A stretch of 64,000 nucleotides of DNA from Solirubrobacterales bacterium (GCA_027315255.1 DAHUYL010000056.1:1-64000), one strand, 5' to 3'; positions 18,736-29,610 are shown, counted from the first letter of the stretch. Program-made: numbers and translations. Notes: a model not told the origin generated them from the letters alone.

Positions 18736-19869
18736 ATGCGAGCCGGTCGGGCTGTCGGATTGGTCGTCGCGCTCGCGCTCGGCGGCGTGATCCTGGCCGG
18801 GTGCGGCGGGACCCGCGGCGCTTCCCGCCGTCGGCCGGCGCCGGTTGGCTTGGTCGTCGCACAGGCGCAAGCGGCAGTGCGGGCCAACCTCTCCTCGGAC
18901 GCCGGATACGCGGGGCCGGCGGCTGGGCCGGCGCTGAAGCGCGACGCGTTCGTGGTGTTCGTCGCTGCGGACATCACCAACGGCGGGATCGCCGGCGTCG
19001 CTCGAGGCGTCGAGCAGGCCACGCATGCGGTCGGTTGGAAGCTGCGGATCCTCGACGGCCAGGCCAGCGTCGCGGGCCGCCGCCAGGCGATGAACGAGGC
19101 GCTGGCGCTCGAGCCGAACGGGATCATCCTCGGGGGCTTCAATGCCAGCGAGCAACCGGCGGCGATGCGCCGCGCGCATGCCGCGCACATCCCCGTCGTC
19201 GGCTGGCATGCGGCGAGCAGCCCGGGCCCGGATCCCAGGGATGGGCTGTTCACCAACGTCAGCACCAACCCGCTCGAGGTCGCCCGCCTCGCAGCCGACT
19301 ACGTGATCGCACGGTCAAAGGGCCGCGCGGGGGTGGCGATCTTCTACGACTCCGGGTTTCAGATCGCGGTCGAGAAGGCCCTCGCCATGCAGGCCGCGAT
19401 CCGGCGGTGCGGGCGGTGCGCGGTGCTGGCGCTGGAGAACGTGGCGATCAGCCAGGCGCAGGATCTGATGCCGGCGCTCGTGGCGCGACTGGTCCGGCGG
19501 TACGGGTCGAGGCTCACCGACCTGCTGGCGATCAACGGCAACTACTTCGCCGGGTCGGGCGCGGGCCTGTTCGCCCTCGGGATCGCCGGCGACGCGCCGC
19601 CGTTCGCCGTCGCGGCCGGCGACGGCGATGCGGCCGAGTTCGCGCGGATCCGCAGCGGCGACTACCAGGCTGCCTCTGTCGCCGAGCCGCTGAACCTACA
19701 GGGGTGGCAGCTGGTCGACGAGCTGGGACGCGCGCTCGCGGGTGCGCCTCCGTCCGGGTACGTGGCACCGCCGCGTCTGATCACCCGCAGCAACGTCCCG
19801 GCGGGCGGCGTGTTCGATCCGCCGACGCCTTACCGGCAGCGTTACCTTCGCCTCTGGGGCGTAGCCTGA
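18736..19869 (+). CDS. Periplasmic sugar-binding-type (RbsB/LacI-like) lipoprotein
   Basis: Lipobox ILAGCGG; VVFVAADITNGG, EPNGIILGGFNASEQ, LLAINGNYFAGSGAGLFALGI. Confidence 0.75.
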   Translation: MRAGRAVGLVVALALGGVILAGCGGTRGASRRRPAPVGLVVAQAQAAVRANLSSDAGYAGPAAGPALKRDAFVVFVAADITNGGIAGVARGVEQATHAVGWKLRILDGQASVAGRRQAMNEALALEPNGIILGGFNASEQPAAMRRAHAAHIPVVGWHAASSPGPDPRDGLFTNVSTNPLEVARLAADYVIARSKGRAGVAIFYDSGFQIAVEKALAMQAAIRRCGRCAVLALENVAISQAQDLMPALVARLVRRYGSRLTDLLAINGNYFAGSGAGLFALGIAGDAPPFAVAAGDGDAAEFARIRSGDYQAASVAEPLNLQGWQLVDELGRALAGAPPSGYVAPPRLITRSNVPAGGVFDPPTPYRQRYLRLWGVA

Positions 19870-21919
19870 TCGCGCCGGCCGGCCGTCAGGACATCGGCTT
19901 CGCGCAGCGACGTGGCCGGGCGGCCGGTGAGCGGGATCGTCGCGTGGAGCGTCGTGCCCTCGCCGGGCTCGCCAGTCAGCGTGAGCGTTCCGCCGAGCGT
20001 CTCGACGCGGTCGCGCAGCCCGAGTAGGCCCGACCCCCGTTCGGGTTCGGCACCGCCGATGCCGTCGTCGCTGACGACGATGTCGACGATCGTCCCGCCG
20101 GCGCTGATGCGAACGACCGCCTGCTGCGCATGGGCGTGCTTCGTGGCGTTCGTCAGCGCTTCCGAGACGATGTAGTACGCAGCCACCTCGATCGGCGCCG
20201 GCAGCCGCTCGGAAAGCTCGACCTGAAGTTCGACCGGCAGCACGGAGCGCCGTCCCAGTGCCCGGAGTGCCGGCGCCAGCCCGCCCCTCGTCAGGATCGC
20301 CGGATGGATGCCGCGGGAGATCTCCTGCAGCTCCTCGAGCGCGGCCTCGATCCCGCGTTCGGCTTCAGAGAGCTGGCGCCGCAGGTCGACGAGCTGCTCG
20401 GGCACTCCTGCTCCGGCCGCGCGCAGGCTCAGCGCCAGCGAGACCAGTCGCTGCTGGGTCCCGTCGTGAAGGTCTCGCTCGATCCGCCGGCGGGTCTCGT
20501 CGGCGGCCACGACGAGGCGCGCCCGCGAGGCCGCCAGCTCCGCCCGGCTGTGGGCGTTCGCGATCGCCGTGGCGGCCAGCTCCGTGAACCCGGTCATCCG
20601 CGACTCGAGGTTGCTCAGCTGCGGGGATTCGTCGTGCCAGGCGAAGCCGAGCATCCCCCAGAGCCTGCCCTCGACGATCACCGGTGCGCCGGCCGTCGAG
20701 TGCAGGTCGAGCTCGCGCAGCCGCTCGGCGAAAGGGCCCGAGATTCCGTGCAGGCTGAGGATGCGTGGCGCTCGGTGACGTCGCGGGCGGCGGCGTAGAC
20801 GAGCCGTTCGCGCAGCACGGGGCGGCTGTTCCATTCGAGCCAGCGAGCCGACCCGTCCTTCGCCAGGTAACGGTTGCGGAAGGCCACGACGAGCTCGCCG
20901 CGCTCCAAGCGTGCGAACGCCTCACGCGTCTGATCGCGGTCATCGGGGTGCACGAAGTCGAAGAACGGCCTGCCCAGCAGCTCGTTTGCGGAGAAGCGAA
21001 GCGCCTGCTCGAATGCCGGGTTGATCCGTTTGAACGATCCGTCGTACCCGACCACGCACAGCATGTCCGGGGAGAGGTCGAATACGCGCTCGACCGTCCG
21101 CTCCGCGCGGCGCCGGCCCGCGACGGCGCCGCTGACCAGCGCCGCGATCAGGGCGAACACGACCGGCCATGCGAGCGCGATCCAGGGAAGCGTCGACTGC
21201 AAGGTCGTCGCCGGCGGAAGCGGCCGACCGATCTGGAAGTCCTGACCCAGCGCCTCGAAGCGCGCGACGCCGGGAGGCTGCGACAGCCGCGGGCCGTATA
21301 GCAGCCGTCCGCCGACGGAGACCGCGACCTGCCCCGGGGCGTCGCCGAGCGACAGCGCCAGCCAGCCTCGCGGGACGAACACCGCGAGGTAGCCGGCGCT
21401 CGCCGGACCGTGGCCGAACCTGGCGGTGGCGACGACGAAGATGCCGCGCTGTCCGCCGAACCGGCTGAGCGAGGTGGCGGTGACTCCGAACAGGACCTGC
21501 TGGCCGCCGATCGTGCTCGCGAGGGCCGGCCATTGCGTGACGCTGACGCCCGGCGCGATCGTGGTCGCGTACCTGACTGTCAGCCGGCGGCTCCCGGCTG
21601 GGATCCACAGCACGTCGACGAGACCGAAGCTCGCGCTCATCGCTCCTGAGACGAAGCTGAACTGCCGGGTCCCGGCGACCGGCTGGGATGCGAGCTGGCC
21701 TGCCAGCCCGGAGACGTAGGCGCTGGCGCGCTCGAGCAGCACCTGGGCCCGTATGCTGTCGAGCCTGGCGCCCTGCGCAGCCGATGCCCTGCGGTCGCTC
21801 CGGACCGCAGCAGCCGCCAACAGGTATCCGGCCACGCTCGCCGCTCCCAGCAGCGCTCCGATGGCGAGCCAGAACGAGCTGACGCTTCGAGGCCCTCGGC
21901 GCGTGTCCCTCGCTCTCAC
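19842..21919 (-). pseudogene. Membrane PAS-GAF sensor histidine kinase (NarL-type HisKA_3), split by a frameshift and apparent internal deletion near 20,760
   Basis: ORF 20678-21919 ends PAS ...YAAARDVTERHA then goes out of frame; ORF 19842-20834 resumes mid-GAF (ISGPFAERLRELDLHSTAGAPVIVEGRLWGML) followed by DETRRRIERDLHDGTQQRLVSLAL and the ATPase domain. Confidence 0.75.
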
Positions 21920-22042
21920 CAGAATTGACCAACCGTGGTCCCGTTGGGCTCAAGGTCCGCGTGCGCGGGTCGATGGCCCGAGAGAAATCTACAGGGCGCG
22001 GCGCACCGAGCAGGCCGGATCGGCGTCGCCAAAGGAGGGGTC

Positions 22043-23872
22043 GTGAAGACGTTCGCGAGGGATCTGTCGCTGCGAGCCAAGTTGCTCGCCGGGTTCGGCG
22101 CTGTGCTGGCGCTGACGGCGGTGCTGGGCTTCACATTGCTGTCGCAGCTGGGCAGCGTCAACCAGGGCGGGGAGTGGCTCGGTGCACACGCCGTTCCGAA
22201 GCTCGAACAGCTCGCCACGATCGGTCAGGACGTCGCCGACCTCCGGCGGGCGCAGATGAAGTACGTGCTCACCGGCGTGGCGTCGGCGAAGGCGTCGGCG
22301 AGGTCCGAGTGGGAAAGCGACGCGCGCGCCGCGAACGTGGCGTTGGCCGCATACGGGCGCGGGCTCGTGAGCAGCGCCGACCGTGGCTTCTTCGACAGCT
22401 TCAAGGCGCACTGGAGCGCGCTGCTCGAGCAGACCGCTCCGCTCGCGGGGTTGGCGGCGAGCGGTGCCGCATCGAGTGCCGGGCAGGCGAACATCAGCTC
22501 GAGCCTGCCCACGTATCTGGCGACGCTCAGCACGTTGCGCGGCTGGTTGTCGGCGAACGGCCGCTGGGCGCAGGCGAGGGTCGCGGGCAATCGCTCGACA
22601 TACGGCGCCGCCCAGCTGCTCGGGATCGTGTTGATCGCGGCGGCGCTGTTGCTCGGCTTGGGGATCGCGCTCGTGCTGTCCTCGAGCATCAAGCGGGCGG
22701 TCGACGTCGTGCTCGATCGCACGCGGATGCTTCAGGACAAGTGCCTGACGTACCTGCGCGACGGGATGGTCGCGCTCGCCGACGGTGACCTCAGCCGGAG
22801 CTACGTGCCGGTGACGCCGGTGATCGAGAACCCGTCGGGGGACGAGATCGGCCAGATCGCGACCGCCGTGAACGGCCTGCGCGAGCGGATCATCGCGTCG
22901 CTCGAGGCGTACAACGAGACCGCCGCGCGGCTGCGAGGGACGATCGGCCACGTGGCCGACGCGGCGAGCAGCGTCGGTGCCTCGTCGGAGGAGATGGCCG
23001 CGACCTCCGAGGAGGCCGGCAAGGCCAGCGGCGAGATCGCCCAGGCGGTGACCGACATCGCCGGCGGGGCCGAGCGGCAGGTGCGGATGATCGAGCAGGC
23101 CCGGCGCTCCGCGGAGGAGGTTGCCCGGGCGGTCGCGGAGTCGGCCGAGAACGCGCAGGTGACCGCTCGGCTTGCGGGCGATGCGCGCGAGGTCGCGCAG
23201 GCGGGCGTCGGCGCGGCCGAGCAGGCCGATCAGGCGATGCGCTCGGTCCGCGACAGCTCCGCGGCGGTGACGGAGACGATCGGTGAGCTGGCCGCGAAGT
23301 CCGAGCAGATCGGGAGGATCGTGCAGACGATCACGGGGATCGCCGAGCAGACCAACCTGCTGGCGCTCAACGCCGCGATCGAGGCGGCGCGCGCCGGCGA
23401 GCAGGGCCGTGGGTTCGCGGTCGTCGCCGAGGAGGTCCGCAAGCTCGCGGAGGAGTCCCAGCGCGCCGCGCAGGAGATCTCCGGACTGATCGGTCAGGTT
23501 CAGACCGAGACCGGCAAAGCCGTCGCGGTCGTGCAGGACGGCGCCAAGCGCACCGAGGACGGCGTCAACGTGGTCGACCAGACGCGCCAGGCGTTCGTCC
23601 GGATCGGCGGCTCGGTGCAGGACATCAGCGCCCGGATCGAGCAGCTCGCGACGGTCGCGGAGCAGATTGCCGCGGCCGCCTCGACGATGCAGGAGAGCAT
23701 CGGCGAAGTCGCTGCGGTCGCCCAGCAGTCCTCGGCGTCGACCGAGGAGGTGTCGGCCTCGACCGAGCAGAGCTCGGCGTCAGCACAGGAGATCGCCGCC
23801 TCCGCGCAGGACCTGTCCGGCAGGGCCGAGGAGCTGACACGGCTGGTGGCGCAGTTCAAGCTGAGCGCCTGA
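22043..23872 (+). CDS. Methyl-accepting chemotaxis protein
   Basis: GTG start after AAAGGAGG; 2 TM, HAMP, signalling hairpin [41 protein letters not shown]. Confidence 0.93.
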   Translation: MKTFARDLSLRAKLLAGFGAVLALTAVLGFTLLSQLGSVNQGGEWLGAHAVPKLEQLATIGQDVADLRRAQMKYVLTGVASAKASARSEWESDARAANVALAAYGRGLVSSADRGFFDSFKAHWSALLEQTAPLAGLAASGAASSAGQANISSSLPTYLATLSTLRGWLSANGRWAQARVAGNRSTYGAAQLLGIVLIAAALLLGLGIALVLSSSIKRAVDVVLDRTRMLQDKCLTYLRDGMVALADGDLSRSYVPVTPVIENPSGDEIGQIATAVNGLRERIIASLEAYNETAARLRGTIGHVADAASSVGASSEEMAATSEEAGKASGEIAQAVTDIAGGAERQVRMIEQARRSAEEVARAVAESAENAQVTARLAGDAREVAQAGVGAAEQADQAMRSVRDSSAAVTETIGELAAKSEQIGRIVQTITGIAEQTNLLALNAAIEAARAGEQGRGFAVVAEEVRKLAEESQRAAQEISGLIGQVQTETGKAVAVVQDGAKRTEDGVNVVDQTRQAFVRIGGSVQDISARIEQLATVAEQIAAAASTMQESIGEVAAVAQQSSASTEEVSASTEQSSASAQEIAASAQDLSGRAEELTRLVAQFKLSA

Positions 23873-23969
23873 GAAGCGGGGTCCGATCCCGGGTGGCGCT
23901 CGTCAGTCGCCGCCCGGGACGCGGCATATACTGCGCGCGCACCGTTCGCCACGAACGCTGGGAGGGACC

Positions 23970-24563
23970 ATGGAGTACCCGGTTTCGTTTTCGGTCGACT
24001 ACGTCGCGCGCCGCAGCCGCCTGAGCGCGTTCTTCAGGCTCGTGCTCTCGATCCCGATCTTCATCTGGATCTACTTCTACGCAATCGTCGCGATGATCGC
24101 GACGCTGATCGCCTGGATCGCGCTGGTCATCACCGCGCGCTATCCGAGGCCCCTCTACAGCTTCGTCGCGGGCTTCGTCAGGCTGGGGGCGCTGACGACG
24201 GCGTACACCGCCCTGCTGTGCGACCAGTATCCGCCGTTCGTCGGGCAGGGCGAGGGCTATCCGGTGCAGATGACGTTCGCCGGCCCGCTGCCGCAGTACA
24301 GCCGGCTCAAGGCCTTCTTCCGGATGATCATCGCGATTCCGGTGATTCTGCTGCGCTACGTGATGCAGCTGCTGCTCGAGCTGGGGGCCGTGTTCGCCTG
24401 GTTCGTGATCGTGATCACGGGCAGGCTCCCGCGCGGGCTGTTCGACATGATGGTTCTCGCCAACTCCTACACCGCACGGTCCGACGCCTACCTGTTCCTG
24501 CTGACGGAGACCTATCCGCCGTTCCAGGACGAGGTGACCCGCACGGCGGGACTGGCTGCCTGA
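23970..24563 (+). CDS. DUF4389-family membrane protein
   Basis: Two internal repeats RLSAFFRLVLSIPIFI / RLKAFFRMIIAIPVIL with TM segments. Confidence 0.75.
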   Translation: MEYPVSFSVDYVARRSRLSAFFRLVLSIPIFIWIYFYAIVAMIATLIAWIALVITARYPRPLYSFVAGFVRLGALTTAYTALLCDQYPPFVGQGEGYPVQMTFAGPLPQYSRLKAFFRMIIAIPVILLRYVMQLLLELGAVFAWFVIVITGRLPRGLFDMMVLANSYTARSDAYLFLLTETYPPFQDEVTRTAGLAA

Positions 24564-24992
24564 CCTATTTGCGGACGGGGCGTTGCCTCGTCGGGTTGGT
24601 CGCGAGCGTCGGGCGGCCCGCGATGCTGCGGCGAGCGTGGTCAGGAGGTGCGCGCGGTCGAGCGTTGTCGCCTCTGGGTGCAGGTCACGCGGAAACGGCA
24701 TAAGCTCGACAGCACCGAGGTTTGTAGTTGGGGTGGTGCAGATCGGCTGGGTATGGGGGCGTGGCCGCGCGAGGTGTGATCGTGGGGGCGGTGGTGTTGA
24801 GGTTGTGCCGTCTACGCTGGCGGACTCGTCCCGCGCCTCCCGTGCACCCGCGGCGATCGGCTGGTCGTGCTCGAAGCCGAAGTCGCGGATGTGCATGATC
24901 CGTACACGGTAGACGGCGTCCGGACCGCTGGTCGCTGCCAAGGCGGGCAGCTGGAAGGAACTCGCCGGCAGTCGCAGAACCCCGACGGAGAC

Positions 24993-25433
24993 GTGACACG
25001 CCCGGTCGCCCTGATCTGCACGATTGCCGCCGGGTTGCTCGTCGGGCTGCAGCCGGCGGCCAACGCGGCGATGTCGGAGCACGTCGGCGATCTGGGCGCG
25101 GCGTTCGTGAGCGTGGTGGTGACCACGGCGATCATCGGCGTGTTGCTGCTCGTCGTGGGGCATCCCGGTCGGCTGAGCGGCGTCACCGGCATCCGCCCTG
25201 TGCAGCTGGTCGGCGCGCTCGGCGGCGCAGCGGTGGTGACGATCGGCTTGGCCGCGGTCAGGCCGTTGGGTGCCGGGGCGGTCGTCGCCTTGCTCGTCGC
25301 GGGTCAGGTGATCGTCTCGGTGATCGCCGACCGGCTTGGCTGGTTCGGCCTGCACCAGGTCCAGATCGGGTTCGGGCGAGTGCTGGGGATCGTGCTGGTG
25401 GTCGCCGGCACGGTGCTCGTGACGAGATCCTGA
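24993..25433 (+). CDS. DMT/YdcZ (DUF606)-like small membrane transporter
   Basis: ALICTIAAGLLVGLQPAANAAMSEHVGDLGAAFVSVVVTT...GRVLGIVLVVAGTVLV; GTG start inferred. Confidence 0.75.
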   Translation: MTRPVALICTIAAGLLVGLQPAANAAMSEHVGDLGAAFVSVVVTTAIIGVLLLVVGHPGRLSGVTGIRPVQLVGALGGAAVVTIGLAAVRPLGAGAVVALLVAGQVIVSVIADRLGWFGLHQVQIGFGRVLGIVLVVAGTVLVTRS

Positions 25434-25529
25434 TCTGCTGCGGATCGGCGGCGAGCGAGGCCGCAGCTACCGGCGCCGCTCAGCCTGCGAGGAACCCCAT
25501 CCCGCCGCGTGAACCAGGACGCCGAACGA

Positions 25530-26207
25530 TCAACCGAGCAGCTTGGTGACGTCGACCGCGTTCGCGGGTGCGCTGATCGCGACCGACTTGTCGTAGTTCG
25601 AGAAGTCGATCCGGCCGCCGGCTCCGCCATTCTTGACCACGGCGATCGGGTACGGCTTGCCGGTCGTCGCGACGTAGAGGGTGCCGCCCTTGGTCGTGTC
25701 GCTGACCGCGATCACCTTGCGGCCGTCGATCTTCGTGGTCTTGCCCTTGACCAGGCTGCCGTGCGTGGCGGTCAGCTTGGAGAACAGCTCGTGCACGTTG
25801 GCGAACGACGTGATCGAGGCGAACTGCCCGGTGTCGGGCGCCGACAGCCACTTGCCCTTGAGGAGCGCGGCGGCGGTGGCGCCGCCGAAGTGGGTCCAGA
25901 AGCCGGGGCTGGCGTTGATGTACACCTTGCCGCCGAGGTAGACGAGCTTGAAGCTGAGGCCGTTCACGGCCATCGAACCGCTCGCCTTGCCCGTCTGCAG
26001 GTCGAGGTCCATCGTGATCTGCTCCCCGGAGCTGTTGAAGCTGCCTGCGACGTGCACGGACTTGGCGTTCGCGGCCGCGTTGCCGGCCGTCGTGACGATC
26101 GCCTCCGGCGACTTGGAGGCGACGCCGTTGCCGCTCGAGCCGCCGCAGCCAGCCACCGCCGCAGCGACCGCGACGCCCACGAACCCCCACCTGAGATACC
26201 CGCGCAT
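25530..26207 (-). CDS. LppX/LprAFG-like lipoprotein
   Basis: Lipobox VAGCGGS, secreted beta-rich sequence with AITMDLDLQTGKASGSM-type strands. Confidence 0.65.
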   Translation of the reverse strand: MRGYLRWGFVGVAVAAAVAGCGGSSGNGVASKSPEAIVTTAGNAAANAKSVHVAGSFNSSGEQITMDLDLQTGKASGSMAVNGLSFKLVYLGGKVYINASPGFWTHFGGATAAALLKGKWLSAPDTGQFASITSFANVHELFSKLTATHGSLVKGKTTKIDGRKVIAVSDTTKGGTLYVATTGKPYPIAVVKNGGAGGRIDFSNYDKSVAISAPANAVDVTKLLG

Positions 26208-26277
26208 GTTCATCCTCCTCGAAGTGGGATTCGACACTACACGATTTCGCAGACCGGTCGCGATAGCCTCAGACGTG

Positions 26278-28335
26278 ATGCTGGCCGGGACGGTCCTGTT
26301 CGACGAGGCGCACAGCGAGGCGTGGACGATCCGGGCGGACGTCGCGTCGGCGATGCAGCCGACGCACCCCGGCGACGCCTCCTACGCACGGGCGGCGGCA
26401 CTGCTGCGCGGGCGCGGTTTCGATGTCCGGGCCCATCTCGACGGGGCGCTCGCCGGCCCGGCGCTCGCGAGCTGCGACCTGCTCGTGATCGCGCACCCGT
26501 CGGACCCGAAGTGGGAGCGGACGACCGGAATCGGCTCGCCGCTCCTGACCGGCGAGGAGATCGATGCGATCGATGCGTTCGTGCGCGGCGGCGGAGGCCT
26601 CGTCGTGCTCGGCGAGACCGAGCAGGACAAGTACGGCAACAATCTCGCGGCGCTGCTGGCGCGGTTCGGGATCGAGCTCGCCAGCGACACGGTCCAGGAC
26701 TACGAGCACAGCGTCGGGTCGCCCACCTGGATCATCGGCGAGCTGTGCGAGGCCGGTCGCGGCTGCGGCGGTGACCTGCTCGCGCGCGTGCGCGAGGTGT
26801 GCCTGTACCGGGCGACGACGATCGTGCGGACAAACGGCGCGCGGGTGGTGCTGCGGACCCACGCGACCGCGTCGGTCCCCGGCGCGCCGCTGATCGTCGC
26901 CGGCGAGCACGGCGACGGACGGGTCGTGGTGCTGGCCGACTCCGACCTGTTCGGCGATGACTGCATCGAGCAGTTCGACCACGGGGCGCTGCTGTGCAAC
27001 ATCGCTGACTGGTGCGGGAGGGCCCGGCCACATGGAGATCGAGGTGGCGAGCCCGCAAGCCGCCACCTCGATGGGTTGCCTGCGGCGTGGGTGGCGCTAC
27101 GCGCCGAGACGAACGCGCTGGCGCTGCTCCAGGCCCCTGACGGGGCGCTCGCGCAGGATGCCGACCGATCCCGGGCCGGCGCGCACGTGGACGCGATCGC
27201 GGCCATGCTGGCCGAGCTCGGCGGAGCGTTCCCCGATGACCGCGAGTACCTCGAGCGCTGCGTCGAGGACCTGAACGCCTGGGGCGGAGGCGGGTTCGAG
27301 CGGCCCGACTTCGCTCGCTCGCTCGCCGCCTTCCGTCCCGAGCACGCCCGCGTCGACGGTGCACGGCACCTCGTGTTCTTCCCGATGTACAAGCAGAACG
27401 GCTCACGCGACACCTGCTTCGAGGCGTTGATCATCAGGGTGCCGTGGCCGGGGTGGATCGCCGAGCTCGAGCGGACCCGCTACGACAACCCGAAGTTCGT
27501 GCCCGTGCAGCTGCTCGACGCGACCCGCGGCTACGACTCCGAGTGCGCGGTGCTGTTCCCGGAGATGGTGGCCGTCGCGCAGCGCGCCGGCAACAACTTC
27601 GGCGCGATCTTCTGCGACCGCGAGGCGGCGCGGCTGCGCCGGGTGGCGGGGGCCGCGGCCGACCTGCTCGCGCTCAACCTGCCGCCCGACGCGGCGCGGC
27701 TGCTCGCCTCGCCCCAGCTGAGCGAGGAGGCCTACATCCTCTGGGACCTGATCCACGACCGCGCGCACAGCCACGGCGAGCTGCCGTTCGACCCGTTCAT
27801 GGTCCGCCAGCGCGCCCCCTACTGGATGTACTCGCTGGAGGAGCTCCGCTGCGACCTGACCGCGTTCGCGCAGGCGGTCGAGCTCGACGCCACTCACCCG
27901 GCCGCCCGACACGTCCAGTACGCGATCCTGCTCGATCGGCTGCTGCGCGTCCCGATCGCCGGTTCCCGCGTGCGCAACTACGACGGCCTCGGCGGCCAGC
28001 TGCTGTTCGCGTATCTGCGCCGGCACGGCTACCTCGAATGGGCCGACAACCGGCTGACGATCGACTGGCGGCGGGTCGCCGACGGGGTCGCGGCGCTGAG
28101 AGCCGAGATCGAGGCGCTGTACCGCGCCGGCATCGACCGCACGAAGCTCGCGCACTGGGGTGCCGCGCACGACCTGATCGCGGCGTCCGTCGCGCCGGCC
28201 GCCGGCTCGAAGTGGGCCGCGGCGGTCCGCGATCTGCCCGAGGTCGAGGACCCGCGGCGTTACTGCGACCTCGTGCTCCTCGACGAGTTCCCGCTGTCGA
28301 TCTTCTACAGCTCGCTGAAGGCGAAGCTCGGCTGA
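26278..28335 (+). CDS. DUF6421-family protein with N-terminal GATase-like (DUF4350/ThuA-like) domain
   Basis: N-terminal FVRGGGGLVVLGETEQDKYGNNLAALLARFG and VLADSDLFGDD; C-terminal HLVFFPMYKQNGSRDTCFEALIIRVPWPGW. Confidence 0.65.
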   Translation: MLAGTVLFDEAHSEAWTIRADVASAMQPTHPGDASYARAAALLRGRGFDVRAHLDGALAGPALASCDLLVIAHPSDPKWERTTGIGSPLLTGEEIDAIDAFVRGGGGLVVLGETEQDKYGNNLAALLARFGIELASDTVQDYEHSVGSPTWIIGELCEAGRGCGGDLLARVREVCLYRATTIVRTNGARVVLRTHATASVPGAPLIVAGEHGDGRVVVLADSDLFGDDCIEQFDHGALLCNIADWCGRARPHGDRGGEPASRHLDGLPAAWVALRAETNALALLQAPDGALAQDADRSRAGAHVDAIAAMLAELGGAFPDDREYLERCVEDLNAWGGGGFERPDFARSLAAFRPEHARVDGARHLVFFPMYKQNGSRDTCFEALIIRVPWPGWIAELERTRYDNPKFVPVQLLDATRGYDSECAVLFPEMVAVAQRAGNNFGAIFCDREAARLRRVAGAAADLLALNLPPDAARLLASPQLSEEAYILWDLIHDRAHSHGELPFDPFMVRQRAPYWMYSLEELRCDLTAFAQAVELDATHPAARHVQYAILLDRLLRVPIAGSRVRNYDGLGGQLLFAYLRRHGYLEWADNRLTIDWRRVADGVAALRAEIEALYRAGIDRTKLAHWGAAHDLIAASVAPAAGSKWAAAVRDLPEVEDPRRYCDLVLLDEFPLSIFYSSLKAKLG

Positions 28336-28339
28336 GGCG

Positions 28340-29404
28340 GTGGCGGCCGAGCACCGATCGGGCGATGGTCCCCGGCGCGGCTTCGCGTCCGACAACGCGG
28401 CGACGATCCATCCCGAGGTGCTCGATGCGATCGCGTCGGTCAACCTGGGCCATGCGTTCGGCTACGGCCACGACTCGTACACGCACGAGGTCGAGCGACG
28501 GTTCGAGCAGGCGTTCGGTCCGGGCTCGCGGGCGTTCTTCGTGTTCAACGGGACCGGCGCCAACGTGCTGTGCCTGCGTGCGACGTGCCGTCCGTGGGAG
28601 GCGGCGATCTGCAGCGAATGGGCGCACCTGAACACCGACGAGGGCGGGGCCCCCGAGGCGATCGCGGGCGTCAAGCTGCTTCCCGCCGCCTCGGTCGACG
28701 GCAGGCTGACCGCCGCTGCCGTGGCAGCGATGCTCGGGCGCGAGGGCGACGAGCATGCCGTGCAGCCGCGGGTGCTGTCGCTGACGCAGTCGACCGAGCT
28801 CGGCACCGTCTACACGCTCGACGAGCTGCTGGAACTGGCGGCGCTCGCGCATGCGCGCGGGATGCTCGTGCACATCGACGGCGCGCGGCTGGCGAACGCC
28901 TGCGCCGCGCTCGGGCTCTCGCTGCGCGAGGGGAGCTTCGATGCGGGCGCCGACCTCGTGTCGTTCGGCGGTACCAAGAACGGCCTCCTTGCCGGCGAGG
29001 CGGTGGTCGTACGTGATCCTGCGCTGGCACAGGCGCTGCCGTATCTGCGCAAGCAGTCGCTGCAGCTGGCGTCGAAGATGCGGTTCCTGGCCGCGCAGTT
29101 CGACGCGCTCCTGCGCGATCAGCTGTGGCTGCGCAGCGCCGCGCACGCCAATGCGATGGCCGCACGGCTTGCGGCCGCGGTCGGCCCCCTCGAGGGTGTG
29201 AGGATCACGCGGCCGGTGCAGGCCAACGGCGTGTTCGCGATCATCCCCGCCACGGTGCGGGCGGCCCTGCAGGAGCGGTTCGACTTCTACATCTGGGACG
29301 AGGCCACGGGCGAGGTCCGCTGGATGTGCTCCTGGGACACCGAGCCGGAGGACGTCGACGCGTTCGCCGAGGCCGTTGCCGAGTGCTTGCAGGTCTGCAC
29401 GTGA
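28340..29404 (+). CDS. Threonine aldolase family PLP enzyme (beta-eliminating lyase)
   Basis: FASDNAATIHPEVLDAI, HIDGARLANACAALG, SFGGTKNGLLAGEAVV; 4 bp after the preceding stop. Confidence 0.9.
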   Translation: MAAEHRSGDGPRRGFASDNAATIHPEVLDAIASVNLGHAFGYGHDSYTHEVERRFEQAFGPGSRAFFVFNGTGANVLCLRATCRPWEAAICSEWAHLNTDEGGAPEAIAGVKLLPAASVDGRLTAAAVAAMLGREGDEHAVQPRVLSLTQSTELGTVYTLDELLELAALAHARGMLVHIDGARLANACAALGLSLREGSFDAGADLVSFGGTKNGLLAGEAVVVRDPALAQALPYLRKQSLQLASKMRFLAAQFDALLRDQLWLRSAAHANAMAARLAAAVGPLEGVRITRPVQANGVFAIIPATVRAALQERFDFYIWDEATGEVRWMCSWDTEPEDVDAFAEAVAECLQVCT

Positions 29405-29610
29405 GCGGCGGAGCGCAGGCACCACGGTCGGCGCCTGCTCACCAGTAGTTCGCCGCAGGCTCGCTCGGGATCTGCACCCCGAATCGGTGGGGAGCGGTTC
29501 CGCGGGCCGGCGCGGGATCAGGCGGATGGCGGCTCGCCGAGCCGAGCATAGATTGGCCCGGGTACGGCCCACGCCCTCCGACGGAGGGCTGACGCACCGG
29601 AGAGCGCCGC

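Noticed and set aside
24564-24992. Possible decayed gene or small mobile element on the minus strand between DUF4389 and YdcZ-like genes
   Set aside because: Composition looks slightly different and there is an ORF (HIRDFGFEHDQPIAAGAREARDESASVDG), but I could not match it to any family or find terminal repeats.
29455-29525. Minus-strand peptide end RFGVQIPSEPAANYW before cydA as a gene relic
   Set aside because: Too short, with no recognisable family; could be chance.
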